A stretch of 64,000 nucleotides of DNA from Tenuifilum sp. 4138str (lineage in GTDB: Bacteria > Bacteroidota > Bacteroidia > Bacteroidales > Tenuifilaceae). The position numbers and the translations under genes were made by a program. Positions 56,934 to 64,000 of the stretch are shown piece by piece. How positions within the stretch are numbered: position 1 is the stretch's first letter; every line of letters begins with the position of its first letter. A model generated the notes under the pieces. The model worked only from the letters and a program-made list of their open reading frames with translations. It had not been told where the DNA came from and did not search any database. The stretch lies in contig NZ_JBGCUE010000006.1 of the NCBI RefSeq assembly GCF_041102575.1, positions 122,836 through 186,835 of the forward strand, given 5' to 3'.

Positions 56934-57025
56934 TGGCGGAGAGAGAGGGATTCGAACCCTCGGACCCGGTTACCCGGGTCAACGGTTTTCGAGACCGCCC
57001 CGTTCGACCGCTCCGGCATCTCTCC
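56934..57025 (-). tRNA. tRNA-Ser, anticodon CGA (reads UCG)
   Basis: A complete cloverleaf on the minus strand, 92 bases with an encoded CCA. Acceptor GGAGAGA pairs with TCTCTCC; discriminator G. The anticodon arm has loop CTCGAAA, anticodon CGA. The long variable arm (GACCCGG / CCGGGTC) is the hallmark of serine tRNA. T-arm is GAGGG-TTCGAAT-CCCTC. It has a consensus promoter at 57045-57075 and a terminator downstream. Its 3' part is repeated downstream. Confidence 0.95.
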
Positions 57026-57044
57026 GTTATTCCGTTTTGGCTTG

Positions 57045-57075
57045 CAAAAATAATTACTTTATATCTATATCCAAA
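57045..57075 (-). promoter_or_regulatory. Promoter of tRNA-Ser(CGA)
   Basis: Minus strand: TTTG (57075-57072), exactly 19 bases, TATTTTTG (57052-57045); 19 bases to the first tRNA base. Full consensus. Confidence 0.88.
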
Positions 57076-57104
57076 CATATAGAACAAGTTTTTGCAATTG
57101 TTGT

Positions 57105-57112
57105 TACTTTTG
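57105..57112 (+). promoter_or_regulatory. -7 box for the DUF6132 gene
   Basis: TACTTTTG matches TAnnTTTG, 24 bases before ATG 57137; divergent from the tRNA promoter. Confidence 0.55.
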
Positions 57113-57136
57113 TAATAAATATAAATATATAAATAG

Positions 57137-57358
57137 ATGAATATGAATTTAAAGACCAAAGTGGATCACTTTTACCAATGGTTCAAGGCAAAGAAAAGGA
57201 TTACCTATCCTGTTCTTGCAGTTGCAATTGGAATAGTAGCGGGTTACCTTTACTATTATTATATAGGGTGTAACAGTGGTAGTTGCCCAATAACCTCATC
57301 GCCATGGAGTAGTATGGGGATAGGTGGGCTAATGGGGTGGTTGTTGGTGTCAAAATAA
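57137..57358 (+). CDS. DUF6132 family small membrane protein
   Basis: 73 residues. One hydrophobic helix (YPVLAVAIGIVAGYLYYYYIG) and a second at the C-terminus (SMGIGGLMGWLLV). The motif GCNSGSCPITSSP between them has two Cys and is the family's hallmark. Probably an inner-membrane protein with a metal- or thiol-active Cys pair; no function known. It lies between two minus-strand tRNA-Ser genes, transcribed against both. The hairpin at 57361 serves as its terminator. Confidence 0.82.
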   Translation: MNMNLKTKVDHFYQWFKAKKRITYPVLAVAIGIVAGYLYYYYIGCNSGSCPITSSPWSSMGIGGLMGWLLVSK

Positions 57359-57360
57359 AA

Positions 57361-57388
57361 AACGAAGGGATTTACCCTTCGTTTTTTT
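57361..57388. terminator. Bidirectional terminator for DUF6132 gene and tRNA-Ser(UGA)
   Basis: AACGAAGGG / CCCTTCGTT (57361-57369 and 57375-57383), 5-base loop. T-run follows on the plus strand and A-run precedes it, so it works in both directions. Confidence 0.85.
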
Positions 57389-57477
57389 GGCGGAGAAAGA
57401 GGGATTCGAACCCCCGGTCCGCGTAAACGGACAACGGTTTTCAAGACCGCCGCATTCGACCACTCTGCCATTTCTCC
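57388..57477 (-). tRNA. tRNA-Ser, anticodon UGA (reads UCN, mainly UCA)
   Basis: A complete minus-strand cloverleaf, 90 bases with encoded CCA. Acceptor GGAGAAA pairs with TTTCTCC; anticodon loop CTTGAAA gives TGA; long variable arm GTCCG / CGGAC; T-arm GGGGG-TTCGAAT-CCCTC. The promoter is a consensus match at 57482-57512. Unlike the first tRNA-Ser, no repeated 3' parts are found downstream. Confidence 0.95.
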
Positions 57478-57481
57478 GCTG

Positions 57482-57512
57482 CAAAAATAGTTGCTTTTTC
57501 CTTTTTGACAAA
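57482..57512 (-). promoter_or_regulatory. Promoter of tRNA-Ser(UGA)
   Basis: Minus strand: TTTG (57512-57509), exactly 19 bases, TATTTTTG (57489-57482), 4 bases before the first tRNA base. Same layout as the other tRNA-Ser promoter but much closer to the gene. Confidence 0.85.
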
Positions 57513-57654
57513 TAGCTTGTTGAAAAAATGTTGAAAAAAGTATACTTTTACTTGCATTGTATCAAAAAAACACTGTAAATTAGCATCATATAAAGAGAAT
57601 GGTTTATAAAAATCAACAAAAATGGCTATCGGGGCAAAAAAATATTTCAAAAAA

Positions 57655-57685
57655 CTTGCATTTATTCATAAATGTAATAATTTTG
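57655..57685 (+). promoter_or_regulatory. Promoter of the HU gene
   Basis: CTTG (57655-57658), 19 bases, TAATTTTG (57678-57685). One mismatch to consensus. Leader of about 40 bases, AT-rich. Confidence 0.7.
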
Positions 57686-57731
57686 TCTTTGATAGTCAAC
57701 TAACTATTATTAACCCTAAATTCTATTTGTT

Positions 57732-58004
57732 ATGAACAAAGCACAATTAATCGATGCAATTGCTGCTGAAGCCAAGATTACCAAGGCCGATGCTAAGAAA
57801 GCTCTTGACGCTTTCATCAAGACTACCGGTAACGCTCTTAAGAAAGGTGACCGCGTTGCTCTAGTAGGTTTTGGCTCTTTCTCAGTTGCTAAGAGAAATG
57901 CTAGAACTGGCCGCAACCCTCAAACCGGAAAGCCCATCAACATTAAGGCTAAAAAGGTTGTTAAGTTCAAAGCTGGTAGCGAACTTAGTGGAAAAGTTAA
58001 CTAA
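57732..58004 (+). CDS. hup: HU family DNA-binding protein
   Basis: 90 residues, the exact HU size; a nucleoid protein that bends DNA as a dimer. Start [20 protein letters not shown], the [21 protein letters not shown] motif and the beta-arm Pro63 (RNPQTG) that intercalates into DNA are all present. Codon use appears restricted, as for abundant proteins. Own promoter and terminator. Confidence 0.96.
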   Translation: MNKAQLIDAIAAEAKITKADAKKALDAFIKTTGNALKKGDRVALVGFGSFSVAKRNARTGRNPQTGKPINIKAKKVVKFKAGSELSGKVN

Positions 58005-58021
58005 TTATTTGCTTTTTTTTC

Positions 58022-58053
58022 AAAAAGGAGAGCCTGCATTGGTTCTCCTTTTT
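58022..58053 (+). terminator. Intrinsic terminator after the HU gene
   Basis: AAAAAGGAGAGCC / GGTTCTCCTTTTT (58022-58034 and 58041-58053), 6-base loop, G-U pair inside, T-run. Confidence 0.86.
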
Positions 58054-58065
58054 TATTTTTGTTCA

Positions 58066-58776
58066 ATGAAGCTGAATATTGACCCCACCGATAAAGAGCT
58101 ACGCAAAAGGCTGATTGATTACCTGTCGCAATTTATTTACGATAGAAGGTATCAGCTATTCAGGAGCATCATTTGTAATAGAACACGCTACGTCACTGTT
58201 GTTCTTGAAGATATCTACCAGGCTCAGAATGCAAGCGCTACCCTTAGAACTTGCGATTGTTTAGGCGTTCAGGACATACACATAATTGAAAATCGCAACA
58301 AATTCTCAGTTGATAGCGAGGTTGATATGGGGGCTTCCAAATGGCTTACTCTACGCCGGTACAACAAGCTTGAGAATAACACCCTTGAGGCGATTAACGC
58401 CCTAAGAGAAAAGGGATATAGAATTGTTGCTACTACTCCGCACGATAATGATTGTACTATTAGGGAACTCGATTTATCAAAGGGAAAGGTTGCTTTGCTT
58501 TTTGGTACTGAGCTTACCGGTTTATCGGAATTAGCCCTCAAAAACGCCGATGAGTATGTTAGAATACCTATGTTTGGCTTCACTGAGAGTTACAATATTT
58601 CGGTTTCAGTTGCCTTAACCCTTTATGAGCTAACAAACAGGATTCGGAGTTCTGAAATTAATTATAGGTTATCGCCCGATGAACAGGATAAGCTGATGCT
58701 TCAGTGGCTGAGGGCTTCAATCCGTAACTCAAGTTTGATAGAAAAACGTTTTTTTAATGAACTAAAAATGCATTAG
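58066..58776 (+). CDS. TrmH-like tRNA/rRNA 2'-O-methyltransferase (SpoU family)
   Basis: 236 residues from ATG 58066. The SPOUT knot motifs are visible: NASATLRTCDCLGVQDIHIIE (motif 1), LLFGTELTGLSELAL (motif 2) and IPMFGFTESYNISVSVALTLYEL (motif 3, with the knot Asn and Ser). It lies close to TrmH, which methylates G18 of tRNA, in size and layout. An extended reading frame back into the HU gene is rejected, since it lacks family-like residues. It begins 12 bases after the HU terminator. Confidence 0.9.
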   Translation: MKLNIDPTDKELRKRLIDYLSQFIYDRRYQLFRSIICNRTRYVTVVLEDIYQAQNASATLRTCDCLGVQDIHIIENRNKFSVDSEVDMGASKWLTLRRYNKLENNTLEAINALREKGYRIVATTPHDNDCTIRELDLSKGKVALLFGTELTGLSELALKNADEYVRIPMFGFTESYNISVSVALTLYELTNRIRSSEINYRLSPDEQDKLMLQWLRASIRNSSLIEKRFFNELKMH

Positions 58777-58838
58777 CCTGAATTTTTTCTATCAATTTTT
58801 TGTAAATTCGTAAAAAAATCACAGCAAAACAATTGGTT

Positions 58839-59552
58839 ATGAACTGTATACTTGTAGATGACGATGAGATGTCGAGAAGGTTAATTGAGGACTATGCTTC
58901 AAGGGTTGACTTTATCAGTCTGGTTCGCTCTTTCTCCAATCCTATTGAGGCGCTAAGTTTCCTTCAAAACCAAAACGACGATGTTCATTTGGTTTTTCTT
59001 GATATCGAAATGCCCGAGATGTCGGGAATCGATTTTCTCGAGACCAGTTCAGCTAAACCCCAAGTTGTTATTATATCGTCAAAGGAAAAGTATGCCCTAA
59101 AGGCATTTGACTACAGTGTAACCGATTACCTTTTAAAACCCATTACTTTCCCTCGATTTTTTAAAGCAGTATCCCGATCCTATGAGCGTTACAACCAGTT
59201 ACGTTCGCCATTCGACGATGATAGGGAAATTTTTATCAAGAAAAATAACTCGCTGGTACGGGTTAGGTATGGCGATATCCTTTGGATTGAGGCAATGGAA
59301 AACTACGTGATTATTGTGACCAGCCATGAACGGTTTACCATTCATTTAACCATGAAATCTATTGAAAATCAACTACCCAGCGTGAGGTTTAAGCGTGTTC
59401 ATCGCTCCTTTATAGTTAATGTTGGTAAAATTGAATCCATTGAGGATAACGTGATATCGATACGGAGCAACGAAGGTCGTAAAACCATTCCCATTGGAAA
59501 ATCGTATCGCGAGTCATTGATAAACGAGCTAAAACTAATTGCAAATAAGTAG
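58839..59552 (+). CDS. LytTR-family response regulator
   Basis: 237 residues from ATG 58839. The receiver domain (1-~120) has Asp-rich start CILVDDDE, phospho-Asp55 in LVFLDIEMP, and conserved Lys in YLLKPI. The C-terminal LytTR DNA-binding domain (~135-235) includes IFIKKNNSLVRVRYGDILWIEAMENYVII and RVHRSFIVNVGKIE, typical of the fold. No sensor kinase gene is next to it. The aminotransferase gene follows after 6 bases, so the two may be co-transcribed. Confidence 0.93.
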   Translation: MNCILVDDDEMSRRLIEDYASRVDFISLVRSFSNPIEALSFLQNQNDDVHLVFLDIEMPEMSGIDFLETSSAKPQVVIISSKEKYALKAFDYSVTDYLLKPITFPRFFKAVSRSYERYNQLRSPFDDDREIFIKKNNSLVRVRYGDILWIEAMENYVIIVTSHERFTIHLTMKSIENQLPSVRFKRVHRSFIVNVGKIESIEDNVISIRSNEGRKTIPIGKSYRESLINELKLIANK

Positions 59553-59558
59553 GACGAA

Positions 59559-60749
59559 ATGAATGTGTTGAGGCAGCTCTTTCTGGAGCATTTAGCCCAA
59601 ACATCGGAATCGCCCCTAATGCTTGAGATAAATAAAGCTGACGGGGTTTTTCTATTTGGGCCAGATGGTAAAAAGTATTTCGATTTAATTTCCGGCATCT
59701 CAGTAAGTAACCTTGGTCATGGGAACCCCATGGTGGTTAAAGCTGTTCAGAATCAAGCGGCTGATTTCATGCACCTTATGGTTTACGGGGAGTACATCCA
59801 AAAACCTCAGGTTGAGCTCACCGCTCAACTTACCAGGTTACTGCCTGAGAATTTAAATTCGGTTTACCTTGTTAACTCTGGTAGCGAGGCCGTTGAGGGT
59901 GCGCTTAAGCTAGCAAAACGATTTACCGGTAGGAGTGAGATTGTAGCATTCAAAAATGCATACCATGGAAGCACACATGGCGCTTTAAGCGTAATGGGTT
60001 GCGAGGAGCAGAAGCGAAACTACCGCCCCCTACTCCCCGATGTACGTATATTAAACTTTAATAGTATAGCCGATTTAGATCAAATTACAACCCGAACAGC
60101 CTGCGTGATCATTGAGCCCATACAGGGCGAAGGAGGTATTCGATTACCTAACGTTGATTACCTTCGTAAGTTGAAACAACGATGCAGTGAAACGGGTGCA
60201 TTACTAATATTTGATGAGATACAGACTGGAATGGGGCGTACTGGAAGCATGTTTGCTTTCCAAAGATTTGAGGTTATCCCTGACATTCTGTTACTGGCAA
60301 AAGCCTTTGGCGGTGGAATGCCATTGGGGGCCTTTATTTCATCAAAAGAAATTATGAGGGTATTAACCCACAACCCAATTCTAGGACATATAACTACTTT
60401 TGGAGGGCATCCGGTTTCGTGCGCTGCAGCCATTGCATCGCTCAACTTTTTGATCCATGAGAAAGTTGTTGAACAGGTTGAACATAAAGGCTCAATCATT
60501 GCCGAGGCTTTGGCAAAGCATCCAAAGGTTAGGGAGGTGCGTCGAGCCGGACTTATGATGGCTGTTGAGCTGGGAACGTTTGACACGGTTCAGGCGCTGA
60601 TTAAGTATGGCCTCGACCACGGATTCATTTTGGACTGGTTTTTGTTCTGTAATACAGCAGTCCGCATTGCTCCACCTCTTATAATTACTGAGGATGAATG
60701 CCGAACCGTTGCAAATCTGATAGTTGAGGGTTTAAATGCTATTCAATAA
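59559..60749 (+). CDS. Class-III PLP-dependent aminotransferase (acetylornithine/4-aminobutyrate-like)
   Basis: 396 residues. Fold type I class III: NLGHGNPMVVKAVQNQ, NSGSEAVEGALKLAKRFTGR, AYHGSTHGALS, FDEIQTGMGRTG (Asp219) and the PLP lysine K248 in LLAKAFGGGMPLGAF. Length and motifs suit ArgD-like or other omega-aminotransferases. No arginine genes lie nearby, so the gene symbol argD is not assigned. Starts 6 bases after the LytTR gene. Confidence 0.88.
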   Translation: MNVLRQLFLEHLAQTSESPLMLEINKADGVFLFGPDGKKYFDLISGISVSNLGHGNPMVVKAVQNQAADFMHLMVYGEYIQKPQVELTAQLTRLLPENLNSVYLVNSGSEAVEGALKLAKRFTGRSEIVAFKNAYHGSTHGALSVMGCEEQKRNYRPLLPDVRILNFNSIADLDQITTRTACVIIEPIQGEGGIRLPNVDYLRKLKQRCSETGALLIFDEIQTGMGRTGSMFAFQRFEVIPDILLLAKAFGGGMPLGAFISSKEIMRVLTHNPILGHITTFGGHPVSCAAAIASLNFLIHEKVVEQVEHKGSIIAEALAKHPKVREVRRAGLMMAVELGTFDTVQALIKYGLDHGFILDWFLFCNTAVRIAPPLIITEDECRTVANLIVEGLNAIQ

Positions 60750-60759
60750 AGTTTCTGTT

Positions 60760-61668
60760 ATGCGCAGTGTAGTATTTTTGGGATTGTTTTTTTTGCCGCT
60801 TTCACTTTTTTCTCAGGCAGCATTCGATTTTGTTAAAACTGAGGATTCACTAAAGTTAGTTTTTAACAGTATTTCAGCAGAAACCTCCTACTCCCGTCGC
60901 GATTCGTTGAATACAATATTTTTAGGTATGCTCAGGAGTACCTTGGAGGTTCAAAGCTCGTTTACCTATCCTTTTGATTCAATCCGAATAGGGAAATTAA
61001 AATCGCCCGATGGCAGATTTCGGATTTTTACCTGGAATATCCCACAGCCGGGTGGTTACCAAAAGTATTTTGGCTTGTTGCAGGTTAAAAAGGCCGATGG
61101 AAATGTGGCGTTGATTGAACTTAAGGATGGTCGAAAAAATATTACCGATGTAAAAAACGAAAAGCTACCTGCTGATCGATGGATAGCCGCGCTTTACTAT
61201 CAATTGGCTCAGTTCCCAACGGCAAACGGAAATGCTTATGTTCTGTTGGGATACGATTTCAATAATCTTTTTACATCAAAAAAGATTATAGATGTTCTAA
61301 CTTTCGATAGCCAAGGTACTCCAATTTTTGGCTCACCGGTTTTCAATGTTGATGGTAAGTATAGGCTATCGCGGATTGTATTTGAATTCAATGCCCGAGT
61401 AAACATGGTGTTACGATACAACGATGATAGCAAAACCATTGTTTTCGATCATCTTTCACCTTCAAGCCCTGAATTTGCAGGCGACTTTCAGTATTACGGC
61501 CCCGATGGCTCATTCGATGGTTTTAAGCTTGAGGGTACTGAATGGGTGTATGTAAGAGATTTGGATTTAAGAAATCCACGTCGATCAAAACCTAAGCCGG
61601 TAAACGCTCCGGTCGACATTAAAGAGCCGGGATTCCTTTACAAGCCTAACTCATCACCCAAAAAATGA
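60760..61668 (+). CDS. Exported protein of unknown function
   Basis: 302 residues from ATG 60760; a signal peptide follows at once (SVVFLGLFFLPLSLFSQ). The in-frame ATG at 60736 would overlap the aminotransferase gene and lengthen the n-region, so it is less likely. The mature part is beta-rich: RIFTWNIPQPGGYQKYFGLLQV and AYVLLGYDFNNLFTSKKIID. From memory the pattern occurs in Bacteroidota exported proteins without assigned function. It probably belongs to the same operon as the aminotransferase, overlapping or abutting it. Confidence 0.75.
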   Translation: MRSVVFLGLFFLPLSLFSQAAFDFVKTEDSLKLVFNSISAETSYSRRDSLNTIFLGMLRSTLEVQSSFTYPFDSIRIGKLKSPDGRFRIFTWNIPQPGGYQKYFGLLQVKKADGNVALIELKDGRKNITDVKNEKLPADRWIAALYYQLAQFPTANGNAYVLLGYDFNNLFTSKKIIDVLTFDSQGTPIFGSPVFNVDGKYRLSRIVFEFNARVNMVLRYNDDSKTIVFDHLSPSSPEFAGDFQYYGPDGSFDGFKLEGTEWVYVRDLDLRNPRRSKPKPVNAPVDIKEPGFLYKPNSSPKK

Positions 61669-61738
61669 TTATGGTTTACTTTTTTGCAAATTATCTTGAG
61701 TATAATAACTACAAACAATCAAACTAACCGTTAAATAA

Positions 61739-63772
61739 ATGAAAAGGCTAATGACTTTAATTTGTTTTGCAACTGCCGGATTTGCAATTTCCAGTTGCGA
61801 CTCAGGAAAAAAGAACGATGATTTCAAGTGGCAAGTCGATCAGTTTGCCGACATACGTATAATGCGTTACCAAATTCCTGAGTTTGAAAAACTCACACCC
61901 CAACAGCGCGTGTTGGTTTACTATTTAAGCGAGGCTGCCAAGTGTGGGCGCGATATTATCTGGGATCAGAATTATAAGCACAATCTTGCCGTGCGCTCAA
62001 TACTGGAGGCATTATATAAAGGGTATCCTGGCGAACGGAATGGTGAGCAGTGGAACCAGTTTATGGTTTATTTGAAACGCGTTTGGTTCTCAAACGGAAT
62101 CCATCACCATTACTCGAACGATAAAATTATGCCTGGTTTTAGCGCTGAGTACTTTACACAGCTCGTAAACCAAACCCCTGATTCACTCTTTCCTTCGGAG
62201 TTGGGAGGTAAGGTTCAAATCATCGAAAAGTATTTGCCAATCATTTTTGACCCTAACGTTGCTCCCAAAAGGGTTAACCAGGAAGCTGGTGTTGATATGG
62301 TGGCTCAGTCGGCTTGTAATTACTATGAGGGTGTAACTCAAGCCGAAGCCGAAAAGTTTTATGCCAGCATGGCAAATCCTGCCGATTCAACCCCTATATC
62401 TTACGGGCTAAATTCAAAGTTGGTAAAGGAAAACGGAAAGATTGTTGAAAAGGTTTGGTATATCGATGGCATGTATGGTAAAGCCATTGAACGTATTGTT
62501 TACTGGCTGGAGAAAGCCGCCACGGTTGCTGAAAACGACCACCAGCACCAGGTGATAGAAAAACTGATAGATTACTACAAAACCGGCGACCTTAAAAAGT
62601 TTGATGAGTACAATGTACTTTGGGTAAACGATTTACAATCCAGAGTTGATTTTGTGAATGGATTTATCGAGAACTACGGCGATCCCTTGGGCTACAAGGC
62701 AAGCTGGGAGTCGGTTGTAAACTTCAGAAACGATGAGGCAACCCGCCGCACTCAAACAATAAGTCAAAATGCTCAGTGGTTTGAGGATCACTCGCCAATT
62801 GATGATCAATTCAAGAAGAAAGAGGTAAAGGGAGTAACGGCTAAGGTAATTACCGTTGCTCAGCTGGGAGGCGATTGTTACCCTTCAACCCCTATAGGCA
62901 TTAATTTGCCCAATGCCGATTGGATCCGTAAAGTTCATGGTTCAAAATCGGTTACCATGGATAATATTACATACGCCTACGATCAGGCGGCTCTTGGAAA
63001 TGGTTTCCTGGAGGAGTTTGCCTGGTCGGCACAGGAGGTTGAGCTAAACAAAAAGTATGGATACCTGGCAAGCAGCCTACATACCGATTTGCATGAGTGC
63101 CTTGGCCACGGATCAGGCCAGCTAGCCGATGGAGTTAAAGGCGATGAACTTAAAAATTACGGTTCGCCGTTGGAAGAGGCCCGTGCCGATCTGTTTGCTC
63201 TTTATTACATAATGGACCCCAAAATGGTTGAGCTTGGCCTAATTCCCAATCTGGATGTGGCTAAGGTTCAGTATTCTAATTATATACGAAATGGTCTTAT
63301 GACTCAGCTTACCCGTGTTGAGCTGGGTAAGAACATAGAACAGGCCCATATGCGTAATCGTCAGTTAATTTCAAAGTGGTGCTATGAGCAGGGAAAAGCC
63401 GATAATGTAATTGAGCGCAAAGAGCGCGATGGCAAGGTTTACTTTGTGGTTAACGATTTTGAGAAGCTCCGTCAACTTTTCGGGCAGCTTCTAAAAGAAA
63501 TCCAGCGAATTAAATCAACTGGCGATTTTGAGGCCGGTAAAGATTTGGTTGAGAACTACGCCGTTAAGGTTGATTTCGATTTACATAAGCAGGTTCTGGA
63601 TCGGTTTGCAAAGCTAAACATTGCACCATATGGAGGTTTTATTAACCCCCGGATTGTCCCGGTTATTCAGGGCGACAGTGTGGTAGATGCCTTGGTGGAA
63701 TACCCCGATAGCTATGTTGAGCAGATGTTAGAATATTCAAAGAACTACTCATATCTACCCCTATATAACTAA
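61739..63772 (+). CDS. Dipeptidyl-peptidase III family (M49) zinc peptidase, lipoprotein
   Basis: 677 residues. The signal sequence ends in a lipobox (GFAISSC, Cys20), so it is predicted to be anchored to a membrane. The unusual M49 zinc motif HEXXGH is present as HECLGH (His452, Glu453, His457), with a second glutamate in LEEARADLFALYY (Glu479/480), as in EECRAE of the family. DPP III removes dipeptides from oligopeptides, in eukaryotes in the cytosol; Bacteroidota forms are often exported. It is transcribed alone before a perfect terminator. Confidence 0.9.
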   Translation: MKRLMTLICFATAGFAISSCDSGKKNDDFKWQVDQFADIRIMRYQIPEFEKLTPQQRVLVYYLSEAAKCGRDIIWDQNYKHNLAVRSILEALYKGYPGERNGEQWNQFMVYLKRVWFSNGIHHHYSNDKIMPGFSAEYFTQLVNQTPDSLFPSELGGKVQIIEKYLPIIFDPNVAPKRVNQEAGVDMVAQSACNYYEGVTQAEAEKFYASMANPADSTPISYGLNSKLVKENGKIVEKVWYIDGMYGKAIERIVYWLEKAATVAENDHQHQVIEKLIDYYKTGDLKKFDEYNVLWVNDLQSRVDFVNGFIENYGDPLGYKASWESVVNFRNDEATRRTQTISQNAQWFEDHSPIDDQFKKKEVKGVTAKVITVAQLGGDCYPSTPIGINLPNADWIRKVHGSKSVTMDNITYAYDQAALGNGFLEEFAWSAQEVELNKKYGYLASSLHTDLHECLGHGSGQLADGVKGDELKNYGSPLEEARADLFALYYIMDPKMVELGLIPNLDVAKVQYSNYIRNGLMTQLTRVELGKNIEQAHMRNRQLISKWCYEQGKADNVIERKERDGKVYFVVNDFEKLRQLFGQLLKEIQRIKSTGDFEAGKDLVENYAVKVDFDLHKQVLDRFAKLNIAPYGGFINPRIVPVIQGDSVVDALVEYPDSYVEQMLEYSKNYSYLPLYN

Positions 63773-63787
63773 CATATTTTAATTTTT

Positions 63788-63813
63788 AAAGCCGGGTATT
63801 CCCGGCTTTTTTT
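63788..63813 (+). terminator. Intrinsic terminator after the M49 peptidase gene
   Basis: AAAGCCGGG / CCCGGCTTT (63788-63796 and 63801-63809), 4-base loop, followed by a T-run. Confidence 0.87.
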
Positions 63814-64000
63814 ATCAAATTTAAGTTTGGAATTTCCTTAGATAAGTCAATAGAAACAAGTTATTTATTTTTTATGGATGTTTCAATTGGCTAACCTCCT
63901 CTAAAAATGTTTCTGTATTCACATTTTTATTATCATAGGAATTGGTTAAAACCCTGCAATTTCATTGCAGGTACTTTAGTTTCTATAAATTTCATAGATT
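63814..64000. other. Gene-free AT-rich end of window
   Basis: No coding frame seen. It carries one 8-base palindrome CCTGCAAT-ttc-ATTGCAGG (63953-63971), not followed by a T-run. Only a single copy is present, so a repeat array cannot be claimed. Confidence 0.5.

Larger units (their letters stand above)
56621..56953 (-). repeat. Tandem repeat (119-120 base period) built from the tRNA-Ser 3' part and terminator
   Basis: Copies start at 56621, 56740 and 56860; the third runs into the intact tRNA-Ser gene. On the tRNA (minus) strand each unit carries: a piece matching the tRNA variable arm and first T-arm half (ACCGGG, AGGGTTCGAA); a 43-base foreign segment (56713-56755 and 56833-56875) with the palindrome GAACGGCAGAGCCGTTC; then AATCCC, the acceptor 3' strand and CCA; then the tRNA's terminator hairpin. 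The insertion falls in the T-loop. Copies differ at only a few bases. Open frames across it are repeat shadows, not genes. Confidence 0.85.

Noticed and set aside
57441..57650. Minus-strand frame upstream of the second tRNA-Ser
   Set aside because: Runs into the tRNA gene and its promoter; no coding character.
58054..58061. TATTTTTG box before the TrmH-like gene
   Set aside because: Lies only 4 bases before the ATG and within the T-run of the HU terminator; a transcript from it would start about at the start codon.
57871..58065. N-terminal extension of the TrmH-like protein overlapping HU
   Set aside because: Added residues follow the HU gene in another frame and its terminator; the conserved domain starts at the ATG at 58066.
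63814..64000. Possible CRISPR repeat or leader at the window end
   Set aside because: Only one palindrome and no repeated unit or spacer pattern is visible.

Overview
The window is a contiguous stretch of a Bacteroidota chromosome, most likely order Bacteroidales/Marinilabiliales. This rests on Bacteroidota-type promoters (TTTG, 19-base spacer, TAnnTTTG) before several genes, the gliding-type genes gldF/gldG, the C-terminal end of a TonB-dependent receptor, a lipid A 1-phosphate methyltransferase homologue, futalosine-route menaquinone synthesis (mqnA) and typical family members such as DUF6132. Coding density is high. No insertion sequence, prophage, CRISPR array or rRNA gene is visible.

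Layout. 1-5.6 kb: receptor tail, a small ribbon-helix-helix-like protein, a hybrid histidine kinase with a degenerate ATPase domain, an Xaa-Pro aminopeptidase and YjbQ. 5.6-10.7 kb (minus strand): a nucleotide-sugar block with phosphohexomutase, rfbD, rfbC and rfbA under one strong promoter, then a UDP-glucuronate decarboxylase. 10.8-20.1 kb (plus strand): translation and RNA genes (rpsA, STAS protein, RNase Z, guaA, an exported S41 protease, a DEAD-box helicase, a THUMP-type RNA methyltransferase). 20.2-25.7 kb: a signalling/transport cluster of SiaB-like kinase and SiaC-like phosphoprotein, facing an ABCG-type transporter, an exported protein and a lipoprotein. 25.8-32.4 kb: DPP-IV-like peptidase, MATE exporter and a large surface protein joining a zinc-peptidase-like domain, a beta-propeller and an outer-membrane barrel.

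32.5-39.9 kb: an ACT-like small protein, then surE, a small membrane protein, lpxB, a SpoIID-like protein, gldF, gldG and a DUF4340 protein in one tight plus-strand run. 40-45.7 kb: dnaN, a DnaQ-like exonuclease with a DUF3820 tail, a lipid A methyltransferase homologue, a diacylglycerol kinase-like protein, an FAH-family hydrolase, an HD protein and a small DNA-binding protein. 46-53.2 kb: HAD phosphatase, aspartate aminotransferase, mltG, exported nitroreductase, GNAT, NfeD-like protease and mqnA. 53.2-56.6 kb: purB and an MsbA-like exporter.

56.6-57.5 kb holds two tRNA-Ser genes (CGA and UGA anticodons). Downstream of the first lies a three-copy tandem repeat built from that tRNA's own 3' part and terminator, interrupted in the T-loop by a 43-base palindrome-bearing segment; this is the most unusual structure in the window. 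57.7-63.8 kb: HU, TrmH, a LytTR regulator, a class-III aminotransferase, an exported unknown and a lipoprotein of the dipeptidyl-peptidase III family. The last ~190 bases carry no gene.
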